Below, piece by piece: positions 35,731-44,484 of a stretch of 64,000 bases of DNA. How positions within the stretch are numbered: position 1 is the stretch's first letter; the number at the start of each line of letters is the position of its first letter. This DNA comes from Flagellimonas flava (GTDB taxonomy: Bacteria > Bacteroidota > Bacteroidia > Flavobacteriales > Flavobacteriaceae), in NCBI RefSeq assembly GCF_900129665.1, contig NZ_FQWL01000001.1, positions 1,054,001 to 1,118,000 on the forward strand, written 5' to 3'. A model generated the notes under the pieces. It ran no database searches. It had not been told where the DNA came from and saw only the letters and a list, made by a program, of their open reading frames with translations. The position numbers and the translations under genes are program-made.

Positions 35731-36354
35731 ATGAAGGAAATTGATTTCAAAAGTTCACATCGAAAAAAGCATTTCGACTTTTTTAATGGGATGAACCATC
35801 CGCATTTCAATATTACCGCAAATGTGGACATCACCGCGTTTCTTTCTTCAATAAAAACAAGTGGGGCTCCCCTAACCTTAAGTTTGGTACATGTACTTTC
35901 CCAGGAGGCCAATGCAATCAAAGAATTCAAATGGCGAATTCGAAATGGAAAGGTGGTGGAGCATGATTTTGTTCATCCATCGTTTACCGTTCCCACCGAT
36001 GAAACCGATGTTTTTAGTTTTTGTACCGTTCCCTTTAGTACGAGTGCGGTTGATTTTATGAGGGATGCGGAGGAAACCATTGAGCGCATGAGGACCCACC
36101 CATCCATTGAAGATGAACACGGTCGGGATGACTATCTCTTTATGTCCGCAATTCCATGGGTGAGCTTCACCAGTATTCAACATGCCATGAGTTATCATCC
36201 ACATGATTCGGTTCCGCGCATAAGTTGGGGGAAATTCTTCGAGCAAAATGATAAGATGATGATGCCATTGGCAGTGCAGGCGCATCATGCCTTGGTGGAT
36301 GGGAGACATATGGGAATGTATTTTCAAAATGTGGAAAAAGCTTTGGGAAAATAA
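35731..36354 (+). CDS. CAT-fold acyltransferase (CatA-like)
   Basis: This 207-residue protein has the chloramphenicol-acetyltransferase fold, with the catalytic histidine in AHHALVDGRHMG (HHxxxDG). VHPSFTVPTDETDVFSFC and IPWVSFTSIQHAM are typical of CatA-like proteins. Native flavobacterial members are chromosomal and their acyl acceptor is unknown; the motif alone does not imply antibiotic resistance. It starts 11 bp after the previous gene; I chose ATG over the upstream GTG at 35725. Confidence 0.83.
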   Translation: MKEIDFKSSHRKKHFDFFNGMNHPHFNITANVDITAFLSSIKTSGAPLTLSLVHVLSQEANAIKEFKWRIRNGKVVEHDFVHPSFTVPTDETDVFSFCTVPFSTSAVDFMRDAEETIERMRTHPSIEDEHGRDDYLFMSAIPWVSFTSIQHAMSYHPHDSVPRISWGKFFEQNDKMMMPLAVQAHHALVDGRHMGMYFQNVEKALGK

Positions 36355-36430
36355 GAACCAGGTTGCAGTTCCCTACACTTTGATACAATTCAAAAACAAA
36401 ATTGATTACTTTTAGAAAACACCTTCAATC

Positions 36431-37120
36431 ATGCTAAGAACCAGAACTTTATTCCTTATTTTGTTATCCTTCCTTTCTTTTTTTAACAATGCCAAAGCCC
36501 AGGATTGGGCCAATCTTGGTAAATACCAGGATGCAAATTTACAGCTCATGAAGTCGGCCTCCGATGATGCCCGGGTTGTTTTCATGGGAAATTCCATTAC
36601 CGAAGGATGGTCGGTTGCCAATCCAGGTTTTTTTAAAAATCCTTCTTTTATTAATAGAGGAATAAGTGGACAGACCACCCCGCAAATGCTACTGCGGTTT
36701 AGACAAGACGTCATTGACCTAAATCCCAAAGTGGTATTGATACTTGCTGGAACCAACGATATTGCCGGAAACACTGGCCCAATGACCTTGGAACAAATAA
36801 GGGACAACATCAAATCCATGGTGGAGTTGGCAGAAGTGAACGGTATTTGTCCAATTGTTTGTGCTGTGCTGCCCGCCTTTGATTATCCTTGGAAGCCTGG
36901 ACAATCTCCCAACATAAAAATTCCAAAACTAAACGAGATGCTTCGTGAATTGGCGGAACAAAAAGGGCTTAACTACCTTGACTATTTTGGCGCAATGGCC
37001 GATGAACGAAACGGTCTTCCCAAAGCATTGGCAGAGGATGGCGTCCACCCCACTAAGGAAGGATATGAGATTATGAATACCCTTGCCCTGGAAGCAATTC
37101 AAAAAGCATTAAAAAAATAA
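36431..37120 (+). CDS. Secreted SGNH/GDSL esterase
   Basis: This 229-residue protein has a signal peptide ending near AKAQ. SGNH blocks are visible: FMGNSITEGW (block I Ser), GISGQTTPQ (Gly), LAGTNDIAGN (Asn) and DGVHPTKEGY (Asp/His). Such enzymes deacylate or deacetylate lipids or carbohydrates; the substrate is not evident. It is followed two bases later by the PD40 propeller gene. Confidence 0.87.
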   Translation: MLRTRTLFLILLSFLSFFNNAKAQDWANLGKYQDANLQLMKSASDDARVVFMGNSITEGWSVANPGFFKNPSFINRGISGQTTPQMLLRFRQDVIDLNPKVVLILAGTNDIAGNTGPMTLEQIRDNIKSMVELAEVNGICPIVCAVLPAFDYPWKPGQSPNIKIPKLNEMLRELAEQKGLNYLDYFGAMADERNGLPKALAEDGVHPTKEGYEIMNTLALEAIQKALKK

Positions 37121-37122
37121 GG

Positions 37123-38055
37123 ATGAAAAAAGTAAGCTCATTGCTGATTTACTTAACCGGGATGGTCGCATGTGCCCAGGTTAACACCAAAGTGGAACCC
37201 GCTTTGAACGTACTACAGGAATTTGACAAAGTGAGGGATTTTAGCATGACCCAGGAGGGCACAGAGGCTTACTTTACCATTCAATCGCAACACGAGGAGG
37301 TCTCTGTAATTTCCGTGTCCTTGAAAAAGGATGGGGACTGGCAGAAACCTGAAATAGCTTCTTTTTCAGGAAAATACAAAGACATTGAGCCATTCCTGTC
37401 GCCTGATGGACTTCGACTTTATTTTGTCTCCAACCGTCCACTTGATGAAGAAGGGGAAACTAAAGACTTTGATATTTGGTATGTGGATAGGGCCGATAAG
37501 AATGCTAAATGGTCAGAGCCCATTAATCTTGGGGCACCTGTGAATACGGAATACAACGAGTTCTATCCTGCGGTTGCAACAAATGGAAATCTATATTATA
37601 CATGTGATGGGCCTGAAGCCATGGGTAAGGATGACATTTTCTTCAGCGCTTTTGAAAATGGTTCCTATTCCAAACCTGTAGCCTTGGGTGAGGCTGTAAA
37701 CTCAGAAGGTTTTGAGTACAACGCTTATATCTCTAGGGGTGATACCTTTCTAATTTTTGGCGGATATAATCGTGAAGATGGATTGGGAAGTGGGGATATG
37801 TACATCAGTTTTAAGGACACAGATGGAAATTGGTCAAAGGCAGCACCTCTGCCCCAACCTCTCAATTCGAGGTTTATGGATTACTGCCCCTTTGTTGATG
37901 AAACCAACGGGGTATTTTACTTTACCAGCAGAAGAAGCACCAACCCAGGAGGTAGACTTCAAGATATGGCCACTTTAAAATCATATTTGGATTCCTATCA
38001 AAATGGTGGAAGCAGACTTTATAAGGTAAATTACAAGGTGAGCCTGCCCCAATAA
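37123..38055 (+). CDS. Exported PD40 (TolB-type) beta-propeller protein
   Basis: This 310-residue protein has an N-terminal signal that may be a lipoprotein type (GMVACAQ). WD40-like PD40 repeats follow, with recurring words such as EPFLSPDGLRLYFVSNRP, EFYPAVATNGNLYYTCDG and DYCPFVDETNGVFYFTSRR. It is directly after the SGNH esterase gene. Propellers of this kind in Flavobacteria mostly bind protein or peptidoglycan partners; a catalytic role is not visible. Confidence 0.8.
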   Translation: MKKVSSLLIYLTGMVACAQVNTKVEPALNVLQEFDKVRDFSMTQEGTEAYFTIQSQHEEVSVISVSLKKDGDWQKPEIASFSGKYKDIEPFLSPDGLRLYFVSNRPLDEEGETKDFDIWYVDRADKNAKWSEPINLGAPVNTEYNEFYPAVATNGNLYYTCDGPEAMGKDDIFFSAFENGSYSKPVALGEAVNSEGFEYNAYISRGDTFLIFGGYNREDGLGSGDMYISFKDTDGNWSKAAPLPQPLNSRFMDYCPFVDETNGVFYFTSRRSTNPGGRLQDMATLKSYLDSYQNGGSRLYKVNYKVSLPQ

Positions 38056-38235
38056 CCATTAGAATCTTACCAGTATTACAATTTTTTGCTCCAAATAGAT
38101 GGCTATTCATTCCATTCGTACAATTTCATTCGCGGTATTTTTCTAAAATCCCCACTTTAGCACGTTTTTTCCTTCATAGAATAACTAATTGATTTACAAG
38201 GTTTTCAAATGTACTTGGACAAAATCATCATTTTG

Positions 38236-38243
38236 TATCTTTA
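38236..38243 (+). promoter_or_regulatory. Candidate -7 box for the FlgO/TPR protein gene
   Basis: TATCTTTA (TAnnTTTG with one mismatch) lies 17 bp before the ATG, with TTGG 17 bp upstream as a possible -33 element. The 205-bp intergenic space otherwise shows nothing I can name. Confidence 0.35.
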
Positions 38244-38260
38244 TCAGGTAACCCCCTTAT

Positions 38261-40057
38261 ATGGAATTAATAGGTAATAAGGAATCCACCACAACTGTAG
38301 CCGTTCTACCGTTTCAGATGTTAGGTGAAGTGGATGGTTTGAGTCCCATTATTTTGGGATTCACTGAAGATCTTATTGTCAATTTTTCGAAGTTTATAGG
38401 CCTCTCCGTAATCTCACAATATTCCTCTCTGGGCATTACCAATTCTTCGGATGCGACAGCAATCTCCCAGTTAGGAACGGACTATATCATCACTGGTAGC
38501 TTTAGACCATTGGAAAAGGACCACTTTAGAATTGGAATAAAGCTGGTAAGAACGAGGGATAACCGAATCATTTTTGCGGGGAATCATGATGAGAGTTTGG
38601 AAACCATGTTGAATACCCAAAATACGGTTACCGAGCAAGTTGTAAATATCCTGCAGCAGCAAATCAATCATGACCTACTTTCCTATTCCTACCGCAAGGA
38701 ATCTGTTGATCTGGCGGCTTATGAAAATTGGCTTCTCGGGATGAACTTGTTGAAAAAAGGTACTATTGAAAGTGATTTACAGGCCAGGGAGCGGTTTGAG
38801 GCCGCGCTAAGAATTGATCCACAGTTCGCCAGAGCGTATACCGGGATTTCGCTTTCCTATTTCAATGAGTGGAGCTGTCAGTTGTGGGATCGATGGGATG
38901 TAAGTCAAAAAGGGGCCCATGAATATGCCCTTAAAGCCATTGAACTGGACGAAAACGACTACGTTTCCTTGGCGGTTCTCGGAAGAACTTTTCTCTACTC
39001 GGGTGATTATGATAAATCGGAATATTTTATTCGGAAGTCCTTGAAAATGAACCCCAATGACGCGGACAATCTTATTCTCATTGCTTTTACCATGGTGTTT
39101 TTGGGATTGACCAAGGAAGCAGAAGTTCTTTTTAAAAAGGCACGGGACCTGAATCCCCTTCATCCAGATATTTATTTTCCCCACGCTTCTTTCATCTATT
39201 TTGAGTTGGGCGATTTTGAAAAGTCCATATCCTATGCCGAAAAGGTTACCGATAGCTCCGTTTGGACAGATTTTGCGGCCTACGTAGCTGCAGCTTACTA
39301 TCACCTTTCAGAGTTTGACAAAATGAAGACCTATTGGGATAAGTATATGGCACTCTTCAAAAAAAACATCAACCACGGCAGACCCACTACCCAAAAACAG
39401 GCCTTGGACTGGCAAATCATGGTAAACCCATACAAGGGAAAAACCAATCTAGAACCTTTTTGGGATCATTTGGGGCGTCCAGAACGTCGAGAACAGTCCA
39501 CCAATGAAACAGGTTCATTATCTGATAGTCAACTTCATGGTGATTTCGTGTTAAACGGAGAGCTTTGGGAGATGAAATATGCCAAAGAATCTGTAGTGGT
39601 CAAAGACTGTAAGGGGTTTCATGATATTGTGAAGCTTTTGCGACAGCCAGAAAAGCAGCTGCACTGTACAGAACTTATGGGTACGGTTCTGGATAGTGAT
39701 GGTGCGGCAATTATAGATAATCAAGCGTTAAAGGACTATAGACAAAAAATTGTGTCACTTCAGGCATCGATTGCCGATGCCGAGGAAATGGGATCGGTAT
39801 CCGAAGTTGAAGAATTAAGGGAGGAATACGAAACCTTGCTCGAACATTTATCGCAAGTGACCGGGATGGCCAATAAAATCAGAAAGACCGGTTCCTCGCT
39901 GGAAAAAGCAAGGTCCGCAGTTACCTGGCGCATACGAAGTGCCATAAAACGTCTAGAAAAAGTGCATCCCACACTGGCCAAGCACCTGTCAAATTCCATA
40001 AAAACAGGAACCTTCTGCAGCTATGTTCCAGAGCGAAGTCATCAGTGGAACACTTAA
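38261..40057 (+). CDS. FlgO/TolB-like plus TPR protein with a conserved C-terminal domain
   Basis: This 598-residue protein has three parts. The N-terminal region (1-135) reads VAVLPFQMLGE..FTEDLIVNFSK..YIITGSFRPLEK, the FlgO/TolB-N-like fold often attached to transcription factors or cyclases. A TPR section (about 150-370) follows. The C-terminal region (about 420-598) includes FVLNGELWEMKYA, GFHDIVKLLRQPEKQLHCTEL (in part), a coiled coil and AVTWRIRSAIKRLEKVHP...TGTFCSYVPE. That last domain resembles one seen at the C-terminus of actinobacterial and proteobacterial signalling ATPases, from memory. There is no DNA-binding, cyclase or kinase domain here. A signalling or scaffold role is inferred. 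Confidence 0.7.
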   Translation: MELIGNKESTTTVAVLPFQMLGEVDGLSPIILGFTEDLIVNFSKFIGLSVISQYSSLGITNSSDATAISQLGTDYIITGSFRPLEKDHFRIGIKLVRTRDNRIIFAGNHDESLETMLNTQNTVTEQVVNILQQQINHDLLSYSYRKESVDLAAYENWLLGMNLLKKGTIESDLQARERFEAALRIDPQFARAYTGISLSYFNEWSCQLWDRWDVSQKGAHEYALKAIELDENDYVSLAVLGRTFLYSGDYDKSEYFIRKSLKMNPNDADNLILIAFTMVFLGLTKEAEVLFKKARDLNPLHPDIYFPHASFIYFELGDFEKSISYAEKVTDSSVWTDFAAYVAAAYYHLSEFDKMKTYWDKYMALFKKNINHGRPTTQKQALDWQIMVNPYKGKTNLEPFWDHLGRPERREQSTNETGSLSDSQLHGDFVLNGELWEMKYAKESVVVKDCKGFHDIVKLLRQPEKQLHCTELMGTVLDSDGAAIIDNQALKDYRQKIVSLQASIADAEEMGSVSEVEELREEYETLLEHLSQVTGMANKIRKTGSSLEKARSAVTWRIRSAIKRLEKVHPTLAKHLSNSIKTGTFCSYVPERSHQWNT

Positions 40058-40142
40058 ACTTACAGACTCTCCTCACATTGTAAGGCAAAAACTTTTGCCT
40101 TTAAGAGTGTAACAACAAGATCAAATAATTAAAAAAGAACAA

Positions 40143-40922
40143 ATGGAATCTATTTTACAGAATCTACCGAATCCTTGGGAAGTATTGGTAGATCCTATCT
40201 CGCTAATTGTATTGGGAATGTACGGAGTTTTAATGCTATGGGAAGGGTTGTTCCCAGCTAGACCCCTCCCCAAAATGAAAAATTGGAAACTAAGGGGATT
40301 GACCTCTTTCGCGGTTTTCTTTTACCTCTCGACCTATTTCCCATTGATTTGGGACACTTATTTGATAGAGTATCAGATTTTTGACCTAACATCACTAGGC
40401 GCTGGTTGGGGAGCTTTCGTAGGCGTCATGATTTACGAATTTGCATTGTATGTGTGGCACAGAAGCATGCATAAAAATGATAAGCTATGGAAAGTATTCC
40501 ATCAAATGCACCACAGTGCAGAACGCATGGACAGTTATGGGGCCTTTTATTTTAGTCCCATGGACATGATCGGTTTTACACTTTTGGGAAGTCTGTGTTT
40601 GGTGGTGGTAGCCGGTTTCACTCCTGAGGCAACTACCCTATTTATATTGATCACAACCTTTTTAGGAATTTTTCAACATAGCAACATCAAAACACCGGCA
40701 TGGTTGGGCTATATTATTCAAAGACCCGAAGCGCATACAGTGCATCATGCAAAAGGAGTACATGCCTTCAACTATTCTGATATCCCGCTTTTTGACATCA
40801 TTTTTGGAACTTTTAAAAACCCAAAGAGCTATGAACATGAGACTGGTTTTTATCATGGTGCCTCAGCTAAAATTTGGGATATGATCACCTTTAAGGATGT
40901 CAATAAGAAAAAAACAGCATAA
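40143..40922 (+). CDS. Sterol desaturase/fatty acid hydroxylase family protein
   Basis: This 259-residue membrane protein has about five helices and the three histidine boxes of di-iron membrane hydroxylases: WHRSMH (HxxxH), HQMHHS (HxxHH) and HTVHHAKGVHAFN (HxxHH). The substrate, a sterol, carotenoid or fatty acyl chain, cannot be told from sequence. The truncated gene at 1-230 belongs to the same broad family. Confidence 0.88.
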   Translation: MESILQNLPNPWEVLVDPISLIVLGMYGVLMLWEGLFPARPLPKMKNWKLRGLTSFAVFFYLSTYFPLIWDTYLIEYQIFDLTSLGAGWGAFVGVMIYEFALYVWHRSMHKNDKLWKVFHQMHHSAERMDSYGAFYFSPMDMIGFTLLGSLCLVVVAGFTPEATTLFILITTFLGIFQHSNIKTPAWLGYIIQRPEAHTVHHAKGVHAFNYSDIPLFDIIFGTFKNPKSYEHETGFYHGASAKIWDMITFKDVNKKKTA

Positions 40923-40940
40923 CCATCAAAAGTTCCCCTT

Positions 40941-41393
40941 ATGCCTTGTTATACACCGCTTTGGAAACATATAAAACCGTTGAAAAGTCATCATCAACTT
41001 TCGGACCAAGAGTTTGAAACCCAATTTTCGAGGGGGGATTTCCCCCCTTCTTTATTTACCCACGAGGCCCATTTAAGACTGGCTTGGATCTATTTAAAGA
41101 AGTACCAACTGCTTGATGCATGTGATAAGGTTTGTGCGGATATTTCCAATTTTGATGGTATCCATGGGAATGGCACTAAATTCAACAAGACCCTAACAGT
41201 GGCTTCTGTGAAGGTGGTGCATCATTTTATGCTCAAAACCAAATCCCCGGATTTTAAGCACTTCCTTGTAACACATCCTAGATTAGAGGTAGCCTTTAAA
41301 GAACTCCTTGAACAACACTATAGTTACAAGGTTTTTTCAAATAAAATGGCCAAGACGACCTACATTGAACCCGACCTACTTCCTTTTGATTAA
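40941..41393 (+). CDS. Conserved protein of unknown function
   Basis: This 150-residue, probably cytosolic, helix-rich protein contains FTHEAHLRLAWIYLKKYQ, NFDGIHGNGTKFNKTLTVA and a C-terminal MAKTTYIEPDLLPFD. I recognise it as conserved among Flavobacteria and other bacteria but know no activity. It follows the hydroxylase gene by 18 bp. Confidence 0.6.
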   Translation: MPCYTPLWKHIKPLKSHHQLSDQEFETQFSRGDFPPSLFTHEAHLRLAWIYLKKYQLLDACDKVCADISNFDGIHGNGTKFNKTLTVASVKVVHHFMLKTKSPDFKHFLVTHPRLEVAFKELLEQHYSYKVFSNKMAKTTYIEPDLLPFD

Positions 41394-41428
41394 GAATGGC
41401 ATAACCAGGGATTTTACTTTCTTTGTGC

Positions 41429-42436
41429 ATGTCCAACACCAAAGTGAGCATTTTAATTCCTTTCAAGGACACGGAACTCTATTTACCCGAATGTCTGGAT
41501 TCCGTACTTGCCCAAACCCATAACGATTGGGAAGTAATTGCTATCGACGATGGTTCATCAGATAACAGCCCGGCCCTCATGCAACACTACGCTGCAAAGG
41601 ACGAAAGAATCCAACCATACAAAAATCGTGGTCAAGGTATTATCCCAGCACTGCAAATGGCTTATACCAAAGCTGCCGGCAACTTTGTAACCCGTATGGA
41701 TTCTGATGATATTATGGTTCCAGAACGATTGGAGTGGATGCTAAATGCGCTACATTCCCATGGAAAAGGACATGTTGCAGTTGGGCAGGTCAGATACTTT
41801 TCACATCGTGGAATCAGCAATGGGTATGAACGCTATGAAACCTGGCTCAATAGTTTAACAGCAGAAGGCAAGAATTACGATGAAATTTATAAAGAATGTG
41901 TAATTCCTTCTCCATGTTGGATGGTGCACCGAACGGATTTCGATATCTCGAATGCTTTCAATCCAAATCGCTATCCAGAGGACTATGATCTTACTTTTCG
42001 GTTTTATGCAAATGGGCTGAAGGTAATTCCATGCGACAAGGTGCTACATCATTGGAGGGACTACGATACCAGAACCTCTCGTACCCACGAGCATTATGCG
42101 CAAAATTACTTTCTGGATATCAAACTCCATTATTTTTTGAAGCTCGATTACCGACCCAAAAGACCCTTAGTGGTTTGGGGAGCCGGTTATAAAGGGAAAA
42201 CCATCGCCAAACGTTTGCTCGAGATGCAGATTAATTTCGTTTGGTTATGCGACAATCCTCTAAAAATTGGAAAGAAAATTTATGGCAAGGAACTAGTTCA
42301 TTTTAAAACACTTAAAAACTTGAACCATCCTCAAAGTATTGTGACCGTTGCCAACGAAGCAGCACAAAGGGATATCAAACATTTCTTTTCAAAAGTAAAA
42401 CAGGTGCCGATGCATGATTATTTTTTCTTCTGCTAA
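41429..42436 (+). CDS. Family 2 glycosyltransferase with C-terminal nucleotide-binding domain
   Basis: This 335-residue protein has a GT-A domain: VSILIPFKDTELYLPECLDSV (in part), WEVIAIDDGSSD, and the metal-binding TRMDSDDIM. After about residue 245 comes a second domain, PLVVWGAGYKGKTIAKRLL..LCDNPLKIGKKIYG, resembling the PglD/NAD-sugar-type Rossmann region found fused to some glycosyltransferases. The acceptor is unknown. I chose ATG 41429 (MSNTKVSILIPF) over an upstream TTG. Confidence 0.84.
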   Translation: MSNTKVSILIPFKDTELYLPECLDSVLAQTHNDWEVIAIDDGSSDNSPALMQHYAAKDERIQPYKNRGQGIIPALQMAYTKAAGNFVTRMDSDDIMVPERLEWMLNALHSHGKGHVAVGQVRYFSHRGISNGYERYETWLNSLTAEGKNYDEIYKECVIPSPCWMVHRTDFDISNAFNPNRYPEDYDLTFRFYANGLKVIPCDKVLHHWRDYDTRTSRTHEHYAQNYFLDIKLHYFLKLDYRPKRPLVVWGAGYKGKTIAKRLLEMQINFVWLCDNPLKIGKKIYGKELVHFKTLKNLNHPQSIVTVANEAAQRDIKHFFSKVKQVPMHDYFFFC

Positions 42437-42539
42437 TTTATATACCGCTGTATTCAGACAAACACTGGACATTCAACAACTTGGTTTCTTCCAATTCAAA
42501 TTACCAAATCCTTAACAGCATAGTTTCCACCTTAACCCC

Positions 42540-42547
42540 TATATTTG
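42540..42547 (+). promoter_or_regulatory. Candidate -7 box for the BatA-type gene
   Basis: TATATTTG is an exact TAnnTTTG match 17 bp upstream of the ATG at 42565. No -33 TTTG is evident. Confidence 0.35.
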
Positions 42548-42564
42548 CCTAATCAAAGTTGGGA

Positions 42565-44484
42565 ATGCAGTTTAAACATCCGGAAATCCTTTGGGCCCTC
42601 TTACTTCTCTTAATCCCCATCTTCATTCATCTTTTTCAGCTTCGAAGGTTTAAGAAAACTCCTTTTACCAATGTTGCCATGTTGCAACAAGTGGTATCCG
42701 AATCAAGAAAGAGCAACAACTTAAAAAAGTGGTTCCTGCTTGTAACCCGAATGCTACTTCTTACCGCTTTAGTCATTGCTTTTGCCCAACCTTTTAGTGC
42801 TTCTGAAACGGCTTTAAAGGAAAAGGAAACCATTATTTATCTGGATAATTCCTTTAGCATGCAAGCGAGACATAATGGTCTGAGCCTATTGGAAAAATCA
42901 GTGCAGGACCTATTAAAAAATCTTGGTGAAGATGATGTTTTTACCCTATTCACCAATGAGGAAACCTTCAGACAGGTGCGGTTAATGGATATTCAGAATA
43001 GGCTCTTGTCCCTGACCTATTCCCATGAGCAAATGGAGCTTGATGCTATAGCCCTGAAGGCGAATAGTTTATTTTCAGATGATGGAAACACAGCCAAACA
43101 TCTTGTGCTCATTTCGGATTTTCAACAAACCTTGGGCACGCCAATTCAAAATAATGCCGAAACACAATTTCATTATGTACCGGTACGGCCGAGGGAAAAC
43201 GGTAACATTTCTCTTGATTCTCTGTATGTAGAGGACCTTTTTTCGGATCAGTCCAAACTAACGGTACTGCTATCAGGTGGTGAAAGGGATGAAAGTATTC
43301 CAGTTTCCCTGTATAACGGAGAGCAGTTAATTGCAAAAAGTTCCGCCACCTTTGAAAATAATGGAAAAGCTTCTTTGGTGTTGTCCATTCCCGCCCAAGA
43401 AACATTAAAAGGTCGTGTAGAAATACAAGAGAATGGGTTGGATTATGACAACCGTTTCTTCTTTAATATTGATGAACCTGAAAGGATTCAGGTTCTTACC
43501 ATAACGGATTCCGATGCCAATTATCTTAGAAAGCTATATACACCCGATGAATTCGAATTGAACATTTTTGAACTTGATCAGTTGGATTATAGCGTATTGG
43601 ACAGACAAAATGTTGTCGTTTTAAATCAATTGAAGACCATTCCCAATGGGCTGCAACAGGTCTTACGAACCTTTAGGGCCAATGGTGGAACCATAATCTT
43701 TATTCCGGCCTCGGGGGTAGACCCAAGCTCCTACAATACATTTTTATCTACTTACTTCGGTACCCAATTCAAGCAGTCACAAACTATTGGAAAGAAGATA
43801 ACGGACATCACTTTTGATCATCCGTTGTATGAAAACGTTTTTGAGAAGCGGGTATATAATTTTCAATACCCACAGGTGAATACCTATTACGAAGTGCTAA
43901 CCAATGCCCCAAGAATTCTTTCCATGGAGGGAGACACTCCTTTTTTATCGGGAATAGATGGTTTTTATTTTTTCACAGCTCCGTTGGAGTTGGAAAACAC
44001 CAATTTCAAAAGTTCTCCATTGATCGTCCCCACCTTTTATAATATGGCAGCCTTCAGTTTAAAGATGCCCGATATCTATCATACATTGGGCAAACCTGTG
44101 GCAGTGGATTTAAGCTTGGATATGGGGAACGATGCAGTTCTGAATGTGGCTCAAGAGGGGTATGAGTTTATTCCAAGGCAACAGACCTATGCCAACAAAG
44201 TACAACTGACATTTGACGAAAACCCAATAAAAGACGGAATATATACCATCAAAAAAGAGCTGGATTCGTTGAGCAATATCAGTTTTAACTATCCAAGAAA
44301 GGAAAGCGACTTAAGCTATACCAACCTAGAAAATTTTGAAGAAGTTTCCCTTCAAGAATCCGTTTCTGGCCTTTTTGATTATCTGAAAGCAGAAAATACC
44401 ATTACCGCTTATTGGAAATGGTTTGTTATTTTAGCACTGCTTCTGGCGCTATTGGAAGTAATCATACAAAAAGTTATTAGATGA
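42565..44484 (+). CDS. BatA/VWA domain membrane protein
   Basis: This 639-residue protein starts with the BatA N-terminal signature: FKHPEILWALLLLLIPIFIHLFQLRRFK (in part) with two membrane helices within the first 80 residues. A VWA domain follows with the MIDAS-like IIYLDNSFSMQA. A long beta-rich periplasmic part runs to about 600, and a final helix ends WKWFVILALLLALLEVI. Such proteins are common in Bacteroidota and their role in the envelope is unclear. The stop overlaps the next gene's ATG (ATGA). Confidence 0.85.
   Translation: MQFKHPEILWALLLLLIPIFIHLFQLRRFKKTPFTNVAMLQQVVSESRKSNNLKKWFLLVTRMLLLTALVIAFAQPFSASETALKEKETIIYLDNSFSMQARHNGLSLLEKSVQDLLKNLGEDDVFTLFTNEETFRQVRLMDIQNRLLSLTYSHEQMELDAIALKANSLFSDDGNTAKHLVLISDFQQTLGTPIQNNAETQFHYVPVRPRENGNISLDSLYVEDLFSDQSKLTVLLSGGERDESIPVSLYNGEQLIAKSSATFENNGKASLVLSIPAQETLKGRVEIQENGLDYDNRFFFNIDEPERIQVLTITDSDANYLRKLYTPDEFELNIFELDQLDYSVLDRQNVVVLNQLKTIPNGLQQVLRTFRANGGTIIFIPASGVDPSSYNTFLSTYFGTQFKQSQTIGKKITDITFDHPLYENVFEKRVYNFQYPQVNTYYEVLTNAPRILSMEGDTPFLSGIDGFYFFTAPLELENTNFKSSPLIVPTFYNMAAFSLKMPDIYHTLGKPVAVDLSLDMGNDAVLNVAQEGYEFIPRQQTYANKVQLTFDENPIKDGIYTIKKELDSLSNISFNYPRKESDLSYTNLENFEEVSLQESVSGLFDYLKAENTITAYWKWFVILALLLALLEVIIQKVIR

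Noticed and set aside
35731..36354. Chloramphenicol resistance gene
   Set aside because: The HHxxxDG motif shows the fold only. The context is chromosomal with no mobile element or resistance neighbours.
38261..40057. Adenylate cyclase or CadC-like transcription factor
   Set aside because: The N-terminal fold is often attached to such proteins, but neither a cyclase nor a winged-helix domain is present in this one.
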